This document shows positions 27,990 through 35,936 of a DNA stretch of 36,047 nucleotides, one piece after another. Both the position numbers and the translations under genes were made by a program. Within the stretch, counting starts at the first letter, position 1. Each line of letters starts with the position of its first letter. The stretch comes from an uncultured Faecalibacterium sp. (GTDB lineage: Bacteria > Bacillota > Clostridia > Oscillospirales > Ruminococcaceae), in assembly GCA_944386015.1 (NCBI GenBank), contig CALWZK010000019.1:1-36047 (forward strand), given 5' to 3'. The notes under the pieces were generated by a model. That model was not told the origin of the DNA, made no database searches, and worked only from the letters and a program-made list of their open reading frames with translations.

Positions 27990-28745
27990 TTAAAGCAGCT
28001 TGCGTAAGATGGAAAAGTCGAAGAAATTGGTGTAATAGCTGAAAGCCCGCAGCACCGGCCGGCACAGCCGGGTGTAGCAGACCTCGTCCAGCAGAAGCAT
28101 GGCTTCGCCGGGGGCCAGGCGCATGGCGGAGCGGATGGCGTCGTCCCCGCAGCTGGCCTTGATGTGGGCCACGGTGGAGGACACCTGCTGGCCGCAGACC
28201 TGGTCCAGCACGTCGAAGATGGACCCGGCCAGGTCCAGGCGGGTGTAGTCCCGCCCGCCCAGCAGGGCTTTGGGCAGATAGTTGATGGAGTAGATGACGG
28301 GGGCCGAATCGGCCAGCACCCGCTTGCGGATGCAGATCAGCTCGGCGCCGGTTTCCAGCCCCAGGCTGCGGGCCAGGTCCTCGGTGGCCCGGGCGGGCTG
28401 CACCTGGATGCCGTCGGCATGGGGATAGCTGCCGAAGGAGCGGATCAGGGGGTAATACTCCAGCTTCTGGTCCAGACGGCTGCGGAGGTTGAGCACAGCC
28501 CGGTTGACCACCGTGCCGATGCCCCGGACCCGCTCCACATAGCCGGCCCGCTCCATGGTGCTGAGGGCGTCCCGGATGACGGTGCGGCTGACCTTCAGCT
28601 GGGCAGACAGGTCCAGCTCGGCAGGCAGGCGGTCGGCGCCGGCGTAGCGGCCGGTGCGCAGTTCCTCCAGCAGCTGGGCGACCACGCGGTTGCTGATGAC
28701 CGAACCGCCCAGGCGGCCAGACGTACCAGGGGTGGGTTCCTTCAT
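27990..28745 (-). CDS. GntR/HutC-family (UTRA) regulator in the pyr operon
   Basis: A 251-residue protein. The N-terminal GntR winged HTH spans about 15-80 (LPAELDLSAQLKVSRTVIRD, then ALSTMERAGYVERVRGIGTV). A UTRA effector domain follows (ARSLGLETGAELICIRKRVL, SAPVIYSINYLPKALLGG). ATG at 28745 has GAAAGGAAGG upstream, and 15 bases separate its stop from pyrB. Firmicute pyr genes are usually controlled by PyrR attenuation, so a UTRA regulator as first gene of a pyrBI operon is uncommon. It may autoregulate the operon in response to a pyrimidine or related ligand. Confidence 0.85.
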   Translation of the reverse strand: MKEPTPGTSGRLGGSVISNRVVAQLLEELRTGRYAGADRLPAELDLSAQLKVSRTVIRDALSTMERAGYVERVRGIGTVVNRAVLNLRSRLDQKLEYYPLIRSFGSYPHADGIQVQPARATEDLARSLGLETGAELICIRKRVLADSAPVIYSINYLPKALLGGRDYTRLDLAGSIFDVLDQVCGQQVSSTVAHIKASCGDDAIRSAMRLAPGEAMLLLDEVCYTRLCRPVLRAFSYYTNFFDFSILRKLL

Positions 28746-28875
28746 GGTGAATCCTTCCTTTCGCGGACCCCCCAAAAAGCGGAATCCGCATCATATAAGC
28801 CCAGTATACCATATTTTGACAGGATTTAAAACCAGGTTTCTGCTGGAAAGACCGACTTTTGACCCGCCGCCCCAT

Positions 28876-28911
28876 AAAAGGGCCCCGTTCCTGGGCAGGC
28901 AGGGGCGGGGC
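28876..28911 (-). terminator. Probable terminator of pepT
   Basis: On the minus strand GCCCCG (28911-28906) pairs with CGGGGC (28887-28882), followed by CCTTTT. The stem is short and the T-run weak. Confidence 0.45.
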
Positions 28912-28920
28912 TCGGTGTGT

Positions 28921-30147
28921 TTACTTGTTGTAGTCGGCGTACAGGCCGATGATGTTCAGCAGCACCTCGGCGGCCTTGTCCATCCGCTCGGCGGTGGTGC
29001 ACTCATACACGCCGTGGAAGTTGAACCCGCCGGTGCCCAGGTTGGGGCAGGGCAGGCCTTTCCAGCTCAGGACAGCGCCGTCGGTGCCGCCCCGGACGGG
29101 GATCTCCTCCGGCTCCAGGCCGGCCATCCGGATGGCGGTGCGGGCGTTCTCCACCAGGTGGAAGTGGGGCTTGATCTTCTCGATCATGTTGCGGTAGCCG
29201 TCCTTCAGCTCCACCGTGACGGTGCCGGCGCCGTAGCGGCCGTTGAGCCAGTCGGCGATCTGGAGCATCTCGTTCTTCTTGTACTCCAGGCAGGCGGCAT
29301 CGTGGTCCCGCAGGATATAGCCCAGCTTGGCCTCGTTCACATCGCCGTACATCTGGCACAGGTGATAGAAGCCCTGGCGGCCCTCGGTGGTCTCGGGGCG
29401 GGCCATCAGGGGCAGGGCCATGTGGAACTCCATGGCCACGTTGGAGGCGTTGATCATGGTGTTCTTGGCGCTGCCGGTGTGGACCGACAGGCCGCGGATG
29501 GTGACGGTGGCGGAGGCGGCGTTGAAGTTCTCGTACTCGATGCCCCCCACGTCGCCGCCGTCCACCGTGTAGGCGAACTCGGCGCCGAACCGGGCCAGGT
29601 CGAACAGGTCGGCCCCCTCGCCGATCTCCTCGTCGGGGGTGAAGCCGATGCACAGCTTGCCGTGGGGCAGGTTCTGCTGGAGCACCGTCTCGGCGGCGGT
29701 GAGAATCTCAGCGATGCCCGACTTGTCATCGGCCCCCAGCAGGGTGGTGCCGTCGGAGGTGATGAGGGTCTCCCCCTTCAGGGAGGCCAGGAATGGGAAG
29801 GTGGACACCTTCATCACGGCGCCAGTGCCGGGCAGCACCACGTCCTGGCCGTCGTAGTTCTCGTGGATCACCGGGCTGACGTTTTCGCCCGAGGCGTCGG
29901 ACACCGTGTCCATGTGGGCGATGAGGCCCAGGGCCGGCTGGTTTTCATAGCCGGGGGCGGCGGGGATGGTGCCGTATACATAGCAGTGCTCGTCCACAGC
30001 GGCATCCTCGATGCCCAGCTCCTTCATCTCGTCCACCAGCATCCGGGCCAGATCAAACTGGCGCTGGCTGGAGGGGTGGGTGCCGGAGTGGGGGTCCGAG
30101 GTGGTGTAGACCCGGGCGTACCGCAGAAGGCGTTCATAAGCGCGCAT
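28921..30147 (-). CDS. pepT: Peptidase T (tripeptide aminopeptidase)
   Basis: A 408-residue M20B metallopeptidase that removes the N-terminal residue from tripeptides in the cytoplasm. Zinc-binding and catalytic motifs are LIAHMDTVSD, GADDKSGIAEI, FTPDEEIGEGA, VDGGDVGG and GGFNFHGVYE. Length is normal for the family. The start at 30147 is preceded by AAAGGAG. It is monocistronic, divergent from the D-lactate dehydrogenase-like gene, with its own promoter at 30219-30247. Confidence 0.95.
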   Translation of the reverse strand: MRAYERLLRYARVYTTSDPHSGTHPSSQRQFDLARMLVDEMKELGIEDAAVDEHCYVYGTIPAAPGYENQPALGLIAHMDTVSDASGENVSPVIHENYDGQDVVLPGTGAVMKVSTFPFLASLKGETLITSDGTTLLGADDKSGIAEILTAAETVLQQNLPHGKLCIGFTPDEEIGEGADLFDLARFGAEFAYTVDGGDVGGIEYENFNAASATVTIRGLSVHTGSAKNTMINASNVAMEFHMALPLMARPETTEGRQGFYHLCQMYGDVNEAKLGYILRDHDAACLEYKKNEMLQIADWLNGRYGAGTVTVELKDGYRNMIEKIKPHFHLVENARTAIRMAGLEPEEIPVRGGTDGAVLSWKGLPCPNLGTGGFNFHGVYECTTAERMDKAAEVLLNIIGLYADYNK

Positions 30148-30218
30148 AAAAGCTCTCCTTTCAGCCGCCTGGCCCCAAAAGGCAGGGCGGCAGTGCAGTT
30201 TTGGAATATCTGTCTTTT

Positions 30219-30247
30219 AGGATACTCCATTTTTCGCCCTTTTACAA
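30219..30247 (-). promoter_or_regulatory. Promoter of pepT
   Basis: On the minus strand TTGTAA (30247-30242) and TATCCT (30224-30219) are separated by 17 bases, about 75 bases before the pepT start. Confidence 0.6.
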
Positions 30248-30382
30248 GGGCTGCCCGCCTGGACGGCCTTCATCTGCCAGGTGAGAAAAATTCACCATGC
30301 ACCCCTCCGTCCCGCCGGGGAAAAACGTGCTATCATAGGGACGGGGAATTCACAATCTGAGACTGGGAAGGTGGAATACTTT

Positions 30383-31372
30383 ATGAAGATCTTCTTTTAT
30401 ACCCTCCGCCCCTACGATGAGCTGCCCTTTGCAGAAAAACTCAGCGCCGAAACCGGGATCGCCTTTGACGGCTGTGAGGAATACCCCAACCTCGAAAATG
30501 CCGCCCTGGCGGCGGGCTGCGACGCCGTATCCATGACGCCCTGCGATATGAGCGCCCCTATGGTGGAGCGGTTCCATCAGCTGGGGGTCAAGTACATCTG
30601 CTGCCGTTCCATCGGCTATGACCATGTGGACCGGGCCAAGGCCCACGAGCTGGGGATGAAGGTGTCCAATGTGGACTACCCGCCCCGGGGTGTGGCGGAT
30701 TTCGCCATCATGCTGATGATGATGTCCCTGCGCCGGGTGGGCCACATCCTCAAGCGGGGCGAGCTGCAGGATTATTCCCTGAAAGGCAAGATCGGCCGGG
30801 ATCTGTCCGGCTGCACGGTGGGCGTCATCGGCACCGGCCGGATCGGCCGCACCGTGCTGCAGCACCTGTCGGGCTTCGGCTGCAAGCTGCTGGCCTATGA
30901 CCTGTACCCCAACCAGGAGGCCGCCCAGTACGCCGAGTATGTGGACCTGGACACCCTCTTTGCCCAGAGCGACGTCATCACCCTCCACACCAACGCCACC
31001 GAGGCCAACCATCACCTGATCGACCAGGCCGCCCTGGCCAAGATGAAGGACGGGGTGGTGCTGGTGAACACCGCCCGGGGCACCCTGATCGACAGCGACG
31101 CCCTGATCGCCGCCCTGGAGAGCGGCCATGTGGGTGCAGCCGCCCTGGATGTGCTGGAAAACGAGAACGGCCTGTACTACTACAACCGCTCGGGCGACCC
31201 CATCGCCAACCCCGAGATGGCCCTGCTGCGGAGCTTCCCCAACGTGCTGCTGACCTGCCACACCGCCTTCTACACCGAAGAGGATGTGGAGAGCATGGTG
31301 CGCGGGGTGTTTGAGAGCGCCGGCGCCTTTGCTGCCGGCACCCCCACCCGCCACGATGTCAGCCTGAAATAA
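30383..31372 (+). CDS. D-lactate dehydrogenase-like 2-hydroxyacid dehydrogenase
   Basis: A 329-residue NAD-dependent dehydrogenase of the D-LDH/VanH branch. Substrate-domain motif CRSIGYDHVD contains the usual Arg-Ser. The Rossmann motif is GVIGTGRIGRTVLQHLSGFG. The catalytic set includes NTARGTLID (Arg), a Glu in LDVLENE, and CHTAFYTEEDVESM (His). It would reduce pyruvate or a related 2-oxoacid to the D-hydroxyacid. ATG at 30383 has GGGAAGGTGG upstream; the longer frame from 30281 lacks a ribosome site. Inverted repeat CCGTCCC/GGGACGG near 30307-30344 may be an operator. A dense hairpin array follows the gene. Confidence 0.88.
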   Translation: MKIFFYTLRPYDELPFAEKLSAETGIAFDGCEEYPNLENAALAAGCDAVSMTPCDMSAPMVERFHQLGVKYICCRSIGYDHVDRAKAHELGMKVSNVDYPPRGVADFAIMLMMMSLRRVGHILKRGELQDYSLKGKIGRDLSGCTVGVIGTGRIGRTVLQHLSGFGCKLLAYDLYPNQEAAQYAEYVDLDTLFAQSDVITLHTNATEANHHLIDQAALAKMKDGVVLVNTARGTLIDSDALIAALESGHVGAAALDVLENENGLYYYNRSGDPIANPEMALLRSFPNVLLTCHTAFYTEEDVESMVRGVFESAGAFAAGTPTRHDVSLK

Positions 31373-31384
31373 ACCGGAGTACAT

Positions 31385-31591
31385 AAAAAGACCCGCTGCA
31401 CAGCCAACGCTGTACGGCGGGCCCGAGCGTGTCGAAAAAACGACACGCTTTAGGGGGAACCCATTTCTGCGCGCAGTCGCGCGGCAGAAATTCCTTCCCC
31501 CTAATATCCCCCTGGGGACAAAATTTGCCGCAGAACCGTGCACTCGGCTTTGCAGCCTCGCACACTCTCTGCGGCAAATTTCCCTGTATGT
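31385..31591. repeat. Array of nested hairpins after the dehydrogenase gene
   Basis: There is no gene here. The hairpins are as follows. CCCGCTG-x-ACAGC/GCTGT-x-CGGCGGG (31392-31421) has a T-run on the minus strand. AGCGTGTCG/CGACACGCT (31426-31449) has loop AAAAAA. TTAGGGGGAA/TTCCCCCTAA (31450-31504) encloses ATTTCTGC/GCAGAAAT (31463-31491) and GCGC/GCGC. AAATTTGCCGCAGA/TCTGCGGCAAATTT (31521-31581) is a perfect 14-bp stem, with an outer CTGGG/CCCAG pair. Arms are nearly perfect, suggesting recent origin or selection. Confidence 0.8.
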
Positions 31592-31632
31592 GTCCCAGCC
31601 GTACGCACATGTCGTCCGGCTGGGACTTTTTT
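31592..31632 (+). terminator. Terminator of the dehydrogenase transcript
   Basis: GTCCCAGCCG (31592-31601) pairs with CGGCTGGGAC (31617-31626), followed by six T's. Its 5' arm shares CCCAG with the outer stem of the preceding 14-bp hairpin, so the two folds compete. Confidence 0.8.
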
Positions 31633-31634
31633 AG

Positions 31635-32297
31635 TTATCGGGTCAGCGAGCTGAGGAAGGAGCGGAGGAAAAAGGTTTTGGCTGCGGGCCGGTCCTCAAA
31701 GTCGGGCACCTCAAAGATGTAGCGCTCGGTGGCGTTGATGACGGTGATCCCGTTGTGGGTGCAGACCCGGGGCAGCCGGAAGTCATAGGACAGATGGATG
31801 TGGCCGTGGACAAACCACTGGGGCTTCAGGGTATCCAGCAGGGTGTTGAAGCACTCAAAGCCCCGGTGGGGCAGGTCGTCGCCGTCGTTGAGGCCCCGGG
31901 CAGGGGAGTGGGTCAGCAGCAGGTCGATGCCCCCCAGACGCCGCACTTTGGAGCGCATCCGGGAGATCCGGCGGCGCATCTGCTGTTCGGTGTACTGGAA
32001 CGGGCTGTCCTGGTTGTAGCGGATGGAGCCGCCCAGCCCCATCACCCGGAGGCCTTTCCAGACATAGACTTCATCGTCGATGCAGATGCATCCCCCCGGC
32101 TCCTGCTCGGCGTAGCACTCGTCGTGGTTGCCGTGGACATAGAGGATGGGGGCGGGGGTAAAGTTGGTTAGAAATTCCAGATAGGCGCGGGGCAGATCCC
32201 CGCAGGAGAGGATCAGGTCGATCCCTTCCAGCCGCTCACGGCACAGGGGGCTCCACAGTGCCTTTGAGGCGACGTCAGATATGGCTAGTATCTTCAC
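31635..32297 (-). CDS. Calcineurin-like metallophosphoesterase
   Basis: A 220-residue protein with most metallophosphoesterase landmarks: SCGDLP, YVHGNHDE, LLTHSPARG and FVHGHIH, all metal-ligand motifs. The first motif is ISDVAS, where a normal enzyme has D-x-H, so one metal-binding His is missing. A subgroup of clostridial members has the same change, so activity is not excluded. Substrate unknown. The stop is three bases past the terminator of the convergent gene. The ParB-like/BMP gene ends 68 bases upstream on the same strand, so the two may be cotranscribed. Confidence 0.82.
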   Translation of the reverse strand: MKILAISDVASKALWSPLCRERLEGIDLILSCGDLPRAYLEFLTNFTPAPILYVHGNHDECYAEQEPGGCICIDDEVYVWKGLRVMGLGGSIRYNQDSPFQYTEQQMRRRISRMRSKVRRLGGIDLLLTHSPARGLNDGDDLPHRGFECFNTLLDTLKPQWFVHGHIHLSYDFRLPRVCTHNGITVINATERYIFEVPDFEDRPAAKTFFLRSFLSSLTR

Positions 32298-32365
32298 GAT
32301 CCTTCAAGCTCCGTTCTTTTTCATTCCTTGTACCTTTCCGGGCCTGCCCGCAGGCAGGGGCCGGC

Positions 32366-34336
32366 TCAGGTTTGGGCCGGGGCAGCAGCGCTGTCTGCCT
32401 GGGCGGCGGGCTGCTCCTTGATGACATCCAGGCCGCAGACGTCGGCCAGAAGGCGGGTCTTCACATCCAGCTGGTCATAGCTGGGCAGAGCGCCTTCCAC
32501 GCAGGCGTCCAGCCAGTCCATCAGCAGCAGCTCCTTGGGGGTGTAGACAATCATCTCGGGGGAGTGCATCTGATGGTCCTGGGCGTAGACTTCGGAGGGG
32601 AAGATGGTCAGCAGGCCGCTGTGGAGCTGGGTTTCCATCAGGCCCAGCAGCTGCTGGGGCCCGCCGGGGATCTCCTCGGCGTAGCGGATGCCTACGGCGC
32701 CGCTCTTCATGCCCCACCAGTAGTTGATGGCCTTGCCGGTGTCGGCGTCGTTCCAGCTGCCGTTGAGGATGGAGCGGATGATCTCGATATAGAACACATC
32801 CCACCGCCATTCGGGCAGCCCCACCGGGCGGATGGTGCCGTCTTCCATCCGCCGGCACAGGCCGTAATCCCGGAACGAATCGGGGGCCTCCCGGCTGTCC
32901 CGGGCGTAGAAGAGGGTCACGTCGGGGCGGTCCGAGAAGTCCAGGGGGTGGGCGGGGTCAGGCAGGCAGGCCCACCGCAGCACCACCTTGCCCTGGGGCC
33001 GCACCGACCGCAGGCCCTGGGCATAGGCGTTGATGGCGGCGGGGGTGCCGTACACCGGGTTGGCCGCCACATAGCCCACCGTGTTGGTGGGGGAGAGGAT
33101 GCCCGCCAGCATGCCCAGGACATAGGTGGCCTCATAGGTGCGGGGATAGTAGGTCCGCACCAGGGGGTGGGGGGTGTTGAGGGAGCAGTTGAGGAATTTG
33201 GTCTTGGGGTGCTGGGCCGCCACCTTGAGGCAGGCGGTGTGCATCCGCACGCTGGTGGTGAACACCACATCGGCGCCGTTGTGGGTGACCTCCTCCAGCA
33301 TCTGCTCAGCGTCCACCGCGGGGTCCACGTTTTCGTAGGAGGAGAGGATCACCCGGTCGGTGAAGGTGTTGGCCAGGGCGTCCTGGCCCTTTTTGTGGGC
33401 CTGGACCCAGGGGCTGTTCTTGGCGCTGTACTCGTGGAGGAAGGCCACATGGAGCTCGCTGGGCCGGGAGGTGAAGAGGGTGAGCTTGGGCAGGCTGATG
33501 CGGGATTCCCCGGCATCAGAGGTGGGCTCCAGCACCACCTCCACCGCCTGGTCCTTGGTGAGGACGGTGATCTCGCCCCAGATCCGGGCCAGATTCTCCT
33601 TGATCTGGGCGGGGGTGGAGTCACAGGCGTCCGAGTAACGGTACACCGACAGATACACCAGCAGAGCGTCGCCGGGGGTCAGGGGCAGCTGGTCGCCCCC
33701 CAGGGCCAGGAACTGCTGGCGGAACTTGGTGTGGAGGGAGTTGAAGTTTTTCCGGTCCTCATCGGTCCAGGCCTCTCCCGAGGCCTTGCACACCAGGTTC
33801 TGCAGCTTGGCGTAGCTGCCGGGGCGGGAGAACTGGACCACGTTCACCTTGGACAATTTGTAGAAGTCCAGGAATTCGTAGTAGATCCGGTTCTCCAGGC
33901 TGTTGTTCTTGGCGGGGATCAGCCGGGTGACGGTGCCGGGGATGCTGACGGCGTCGAAGTGCTTGAGCACCGACACCCGCTTGTTCCCTTCCTCGATGTA
34001 GAACTGGTTGAGGAATTCATAGGCGGTCACCGGGTTGCGGATGCCCTCGTCCAGATGGGCGTCGCAGAGCACCGACCACTTGGAGGCGAACTCGGTGTCC
34101 ACCTCCAGCAGGGGCATGAAGTTGGGGGCAAAGGCGGTGTGGCGGCCGCTGGTCTTGGTGCCCACAATGCTCTCGCTGGGCATGTTCACCAGGCCCAGGG
34201 GCTCGGTGGCCACAATGTCCACGTTCACCAGAATATCGTCCAGCACCGGCAGGTAGGGGCTCTGGCCCCGGGCCACATGGGCGCGGTAATCCTTCTGGCC
34301 TGCTTTGAGGGCAAGTTTATATTCGTCAATCGACAT
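32366..34336 (-). CDS. Cytoplasmic ParB-like / BMP-fold protein
   Basis: A 656-residue protein starting at ATG 34336 (AAAGGAG before it), with no signal peptide or lipobox. Residues about 80-150 contain FYIEEGNKRVSVLKHFDAV, resembling the ParB/Srx-type nucleotide-binding core. Residues about 255-570 look like a BMP/Med (PnrA-type) ligand-binding fold: HVAFLHEYSAKNSPWVQAHK, NGADVVFTTSVRMHTACLKV, TYEATYVLGMLAGILSPTN and TVGYVAANPVYG. BMP proteins are normally exported lipoproteins that bind nucleosides or similar ligands. Here the domain is cytoplasmic, so an intracellular sensor or regulatory role is possible. The C-terminus is a short Ala/Gln-rich tail. The architecture is read from pattern only. 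Confidence 0.65.
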   Translation of the reverse strand: MSIDEYKLALKAGQKDYRAHVARGQSPYLPVLDDILVNVDIVATEPLGLVNMPSESIVGTKTSGRHTAFAPNFMPLLEVDTEFASKWSVLCDAHLDEGIRNPVTAYEFLNQFYIEEGNKRVSVLKHFDAVSIPGTVTRLIPAKNNSLENRIYYEFLDFYKLSKVNVVQFSRPGSYAKLQNLVCKASGEAWTDEDRKNFNSLHTKFRQQFLALGGDQLPLTPGDALLVYLSVYRYSDACDSTPAQIKENLARIWGEITVLTKDQAVEVVLEPTSDAGESRISLPKLTLFTSRPSELHVAFLHEYSAKNSPWVQAHKKGQDALANTFTDRVILSSYENVDPAVDAEQMLEEVTHNGADVVFTTSVRMHTACLKVAAQHPKTKFLNCSLNTPHPLVRTYYPRTYEATYVLGMLAGILSPTNTVGYVAANPVYGTPAAINAYAQGLRSVRPQGKVVLRWACLPDPAHPLDFSDRPDVTLFYARDSREAPDSFRDYGLCRRMEDGTIRPVGLPEWRWDVFYIEIIRSILNGSWNDADTGKAINYWWGMKSGAVGIRYAEEIPGGPQQLLGLMETQLHSGLLTIFPSEVYAQDHQMHSPEMIVYTPKELLLMDWLDACVEGALPSYDQLDVKTRLLADVCGLDVIKEQPAAQADSAAAPAQT

Positions 34337-34417
34337 TCGTAAAGGCTCCTTTCTCGTAAAGATCGAAAAGCCGGTTTGCAAACAGGGGAGCCCGCCGGTG
34401 TGCAGGGCTCTTGAAAC

Positions 34418-34446
34418 AGTATACCACTTTTTTTTACTTTTGTCTG
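34418..34446 (-). promoter_or_regulatory. Promoter of the ParB-like/BMP gene
   Basis: On the minus strand TATACT (34423-34418) has CAGACA (34446-34441) 17 bases upstream, a weak -35. The A-rich tract between them could curve the DNA. The rest of the gap to 34574 shows no further feature. Confidence 0.5.
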
Positions 34447-34574
34447 CTGATGTGCAAAAAATGTGGAAAAAGAAGACAGATTTCTCCATCCGGCTTCCGG
34501 TTTTGGCCGGGGGGTGTTGCGCCGGTGGAGATTTTCAGGTAGGATAAGAAAAAACGGAAAGGAAATCAACCGCC

Positions 34575-35138
34575 ATGGATACAAACACCCTCCCGGCCCT
34601 GGAGGCCGGGGAATACGCCGGGGGCCTGTGGTACTACGAGCCCCACGTCTACATGCCCTACCGCTTTGTGCTGGGGCGGCCGGGGCAGCGGCCCCTGGTC
34701 TGCATCGGCATCAACCCCAGCACCGCCCAGCCCGGCGCCCTGGACCCCACCGTCAAGAGCGTGGAGCGCCTGGCCCTGGCCAACGGCTTTGACAGCTGGA
34801 TCATGTTCAACGTCTACCCCCAGCGGGCCACCGACCCCAACGATATGGACAAAACCCCTGACCGGGCCCTCTGCGATGAAAACCTCCGGTGGCTGGAGGC
34901 GGTGCTTTCCCAGACCCAGCCCACCATGTGGGCGGCCTGGGGCACCCTGATCGAAAAGCGGGATTACCTGCCGGGGCTGATGCGGGAGATGGTGGCCCTG
35001 ACCAGGGCGCGGAACATCCCCTGGGTCACCATCGGCAAGCGGAGCAAAAAGGGTCACCCCCACCACCCCCTCTACCTGCGCAAAGACGCCGTCCCCGAGC
35101 CCTTTGACGTGGAAGAATACCTGGACACCTGCTTCTGA
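34575..35138 (+). CDS. DUF1643-family protein
   Basis: A 187-residue soluble protein with the DUF1643 pattern: LVCIGINPSTAQP, then DPTVKSVERLALANGFDSW and FNVYPQRATDPNDM, and a central MWAAWGTLIEKRDYLP. The fold is related to uracil-DNA-glycosylase-like proteins in general appearance (N-P-S/T-A-x-x-x-x-D), but no enzyme activity is established for the family to my knowledge. ATG 34575 follows AAAGGAAA. It lies 15 bases before a PAP2 phosphatase gene and is probably cotranscribed. Confidence 0.85.
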   Translation: MDTNTLPALEAGEYAGGLWYYEPHVYMPYRFVLGRPGQRPLVCIGINPSTAQPGALDPTVKSVERLALANGFDSWIMFNVYPQRATDPNDMDKTPDRALCDENLRWLEAVLSQTQPTMWAAWGTLIEKRDYLPGLMREMVALTRARNIPWVTIGKRSKKGHPHHPLYLRKDAVPEPFDVEEYLDTCF

Positions 35139-35153
35139 GGAGGGAGATCTGCC

Positions 35154-35663
35154 ATGAGCCCCCGGCGCTATCGGAAGATTTACGTATGGTTTTCGGCCCG
35201 GCCGGCGGCGCTGGCGGCCCTGGCCGCCTGCACCCGGCTGCTGCCCCTGATTCAGGCGGGGGCTTATCTGGTCTTGCTGGCCCTGCTGGGGCTGCGGCTG
35301 GCCGCCGGTGAGGATTGTATGCCGCTGCTGGCCCGGGCAGTCCTGGTGCCGGGGGCGGTGTTTGTGGGGGGCAGTGCCCTGCGGGCCGCCCTCAACCGGC
35401 CCCGGCCCTATGAACAGCCCGGCTTTGTCCCCCTGCTGCCCAAGGAGACGGCGGGAAAGTCTTTCCCCTCCCGCCACACCCTCAGCGGGGCGGTGATTGC
35501 CATGGCCTGGCTGCCGGTGAGCGGGGCAGCGGCGGCGGTGCTGTCGGCGGCGGCCCTGGCCATCGGGGCCACCCGGGTGCTGGCGGGGGTCCACTGGGTC
35601 CGGGATGTGGCCGCCGGGGCGGCCCTGGGCTTCGGCCTGGGCGCCCTGGGGATGCTGCTGTAA
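35154..35663 (+). CDS. PAP2-family membrane phosphatase
   Basis: A 169-residue protein with about five membrane helices. It has the three PAP2 catalytic motifs: RAALNRPRPYE (motif 1), SFPSRHTLSG (motif 2, with R in place of the usual G in PSGH) and TRVLAGVHWVRDV (motif 3, with catalytic His and Asp). It would dephosphorylate a lipid phosphate such as phosphatidic acid or undecaprenyl pyrophosphate at the membrane. GGAGGGAG precedes ATG 35154. It is the second gene of a pair with the DUF1643 gene. Confidence 0.88.
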   Translation: MSPRRYRKIYVWFSARPAALAALAACTRLLPLIQAGAYLVLLALLGLRLAAGEDCMPLLARAVLVPGAVFVGGSALRAALNRPRPYEQPGFVPLLPKETAGKSFPSRHTLSGAVIAMAWLPVSGAAAAVLSAAALAIGATRVLAGVHWVRDVAAGAALGFGLGALGMLL

Positions 35664-35676
35664 AACCAAACACAAA

Positions 35677-35713
35677 CACAAAGGCCCTGTCTGCGCCGGA
35701 CAGGGCCTTTGTG
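35677..35713. terminator. Bidirectional terminator
   Basis: CACAAAGGCCCTGTC (35677-35691) pairs perfectly with GACAGGGCCTTTGTG (35699-35713), a 15-bp stem between convergent genes. T-rich ends lie within the stem. Confidence 0.8.
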
Positions 35714-35742
35714 CTGTCAGAAAAGGAGGATAGGGAATTTTT

Positions 35743-35913
35743 TTAGTGGCCGCAGTGGCAGCTGCCGCTGCAGTGGCTGCATCCGCCGCTGCACCCGGCG
35801 CATTTGCCGGACCGCAGGCTGCGGATGGTGGCCCGGAGGGATAACCCCGTCACCCCCAGCACCACAGCCCCCACCAGGATGGTGGAGAGATTTTGGGTGA
35901 TCCATGTCAGCAT
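35743..35913 (-). CDS. FeoB-associated Cys-rich membrane protein
   Basis: A 56-residue protein with one membrane helix (LSTILVGAVVLGVTGLSLRA) and a Cys/Gly/His-rich tail (KCAGCSGGCSHCSGSCHCGH). This is the pattern of the FeoB_associated family, found next to feoB. The start at 35913 is chosen for AAGGAGG upstream; the frame to 35937 is longer by 8 residues without support. It lies 23 bases after the feoB stop in the same transcript. Role in Fe2+ uptake or metal handling is inferred from context. Confidence 0.9.
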   Translation of the reverse strand: MLTWITQNLSTILVGAVVLGVTGLSLRATIRSLRSGKCAGCSGGCSHCSGSCHCGH

Positions 35914-35936
35914 AAGGGCACCTCCTTGCAGATGCA

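Noticed and set aside
31429-31722. Small plus-strand frame over the hairpin array
   Set aside because: It consists of hairpin arms and antisense of the metallophosphoesterase; no ribosome site.
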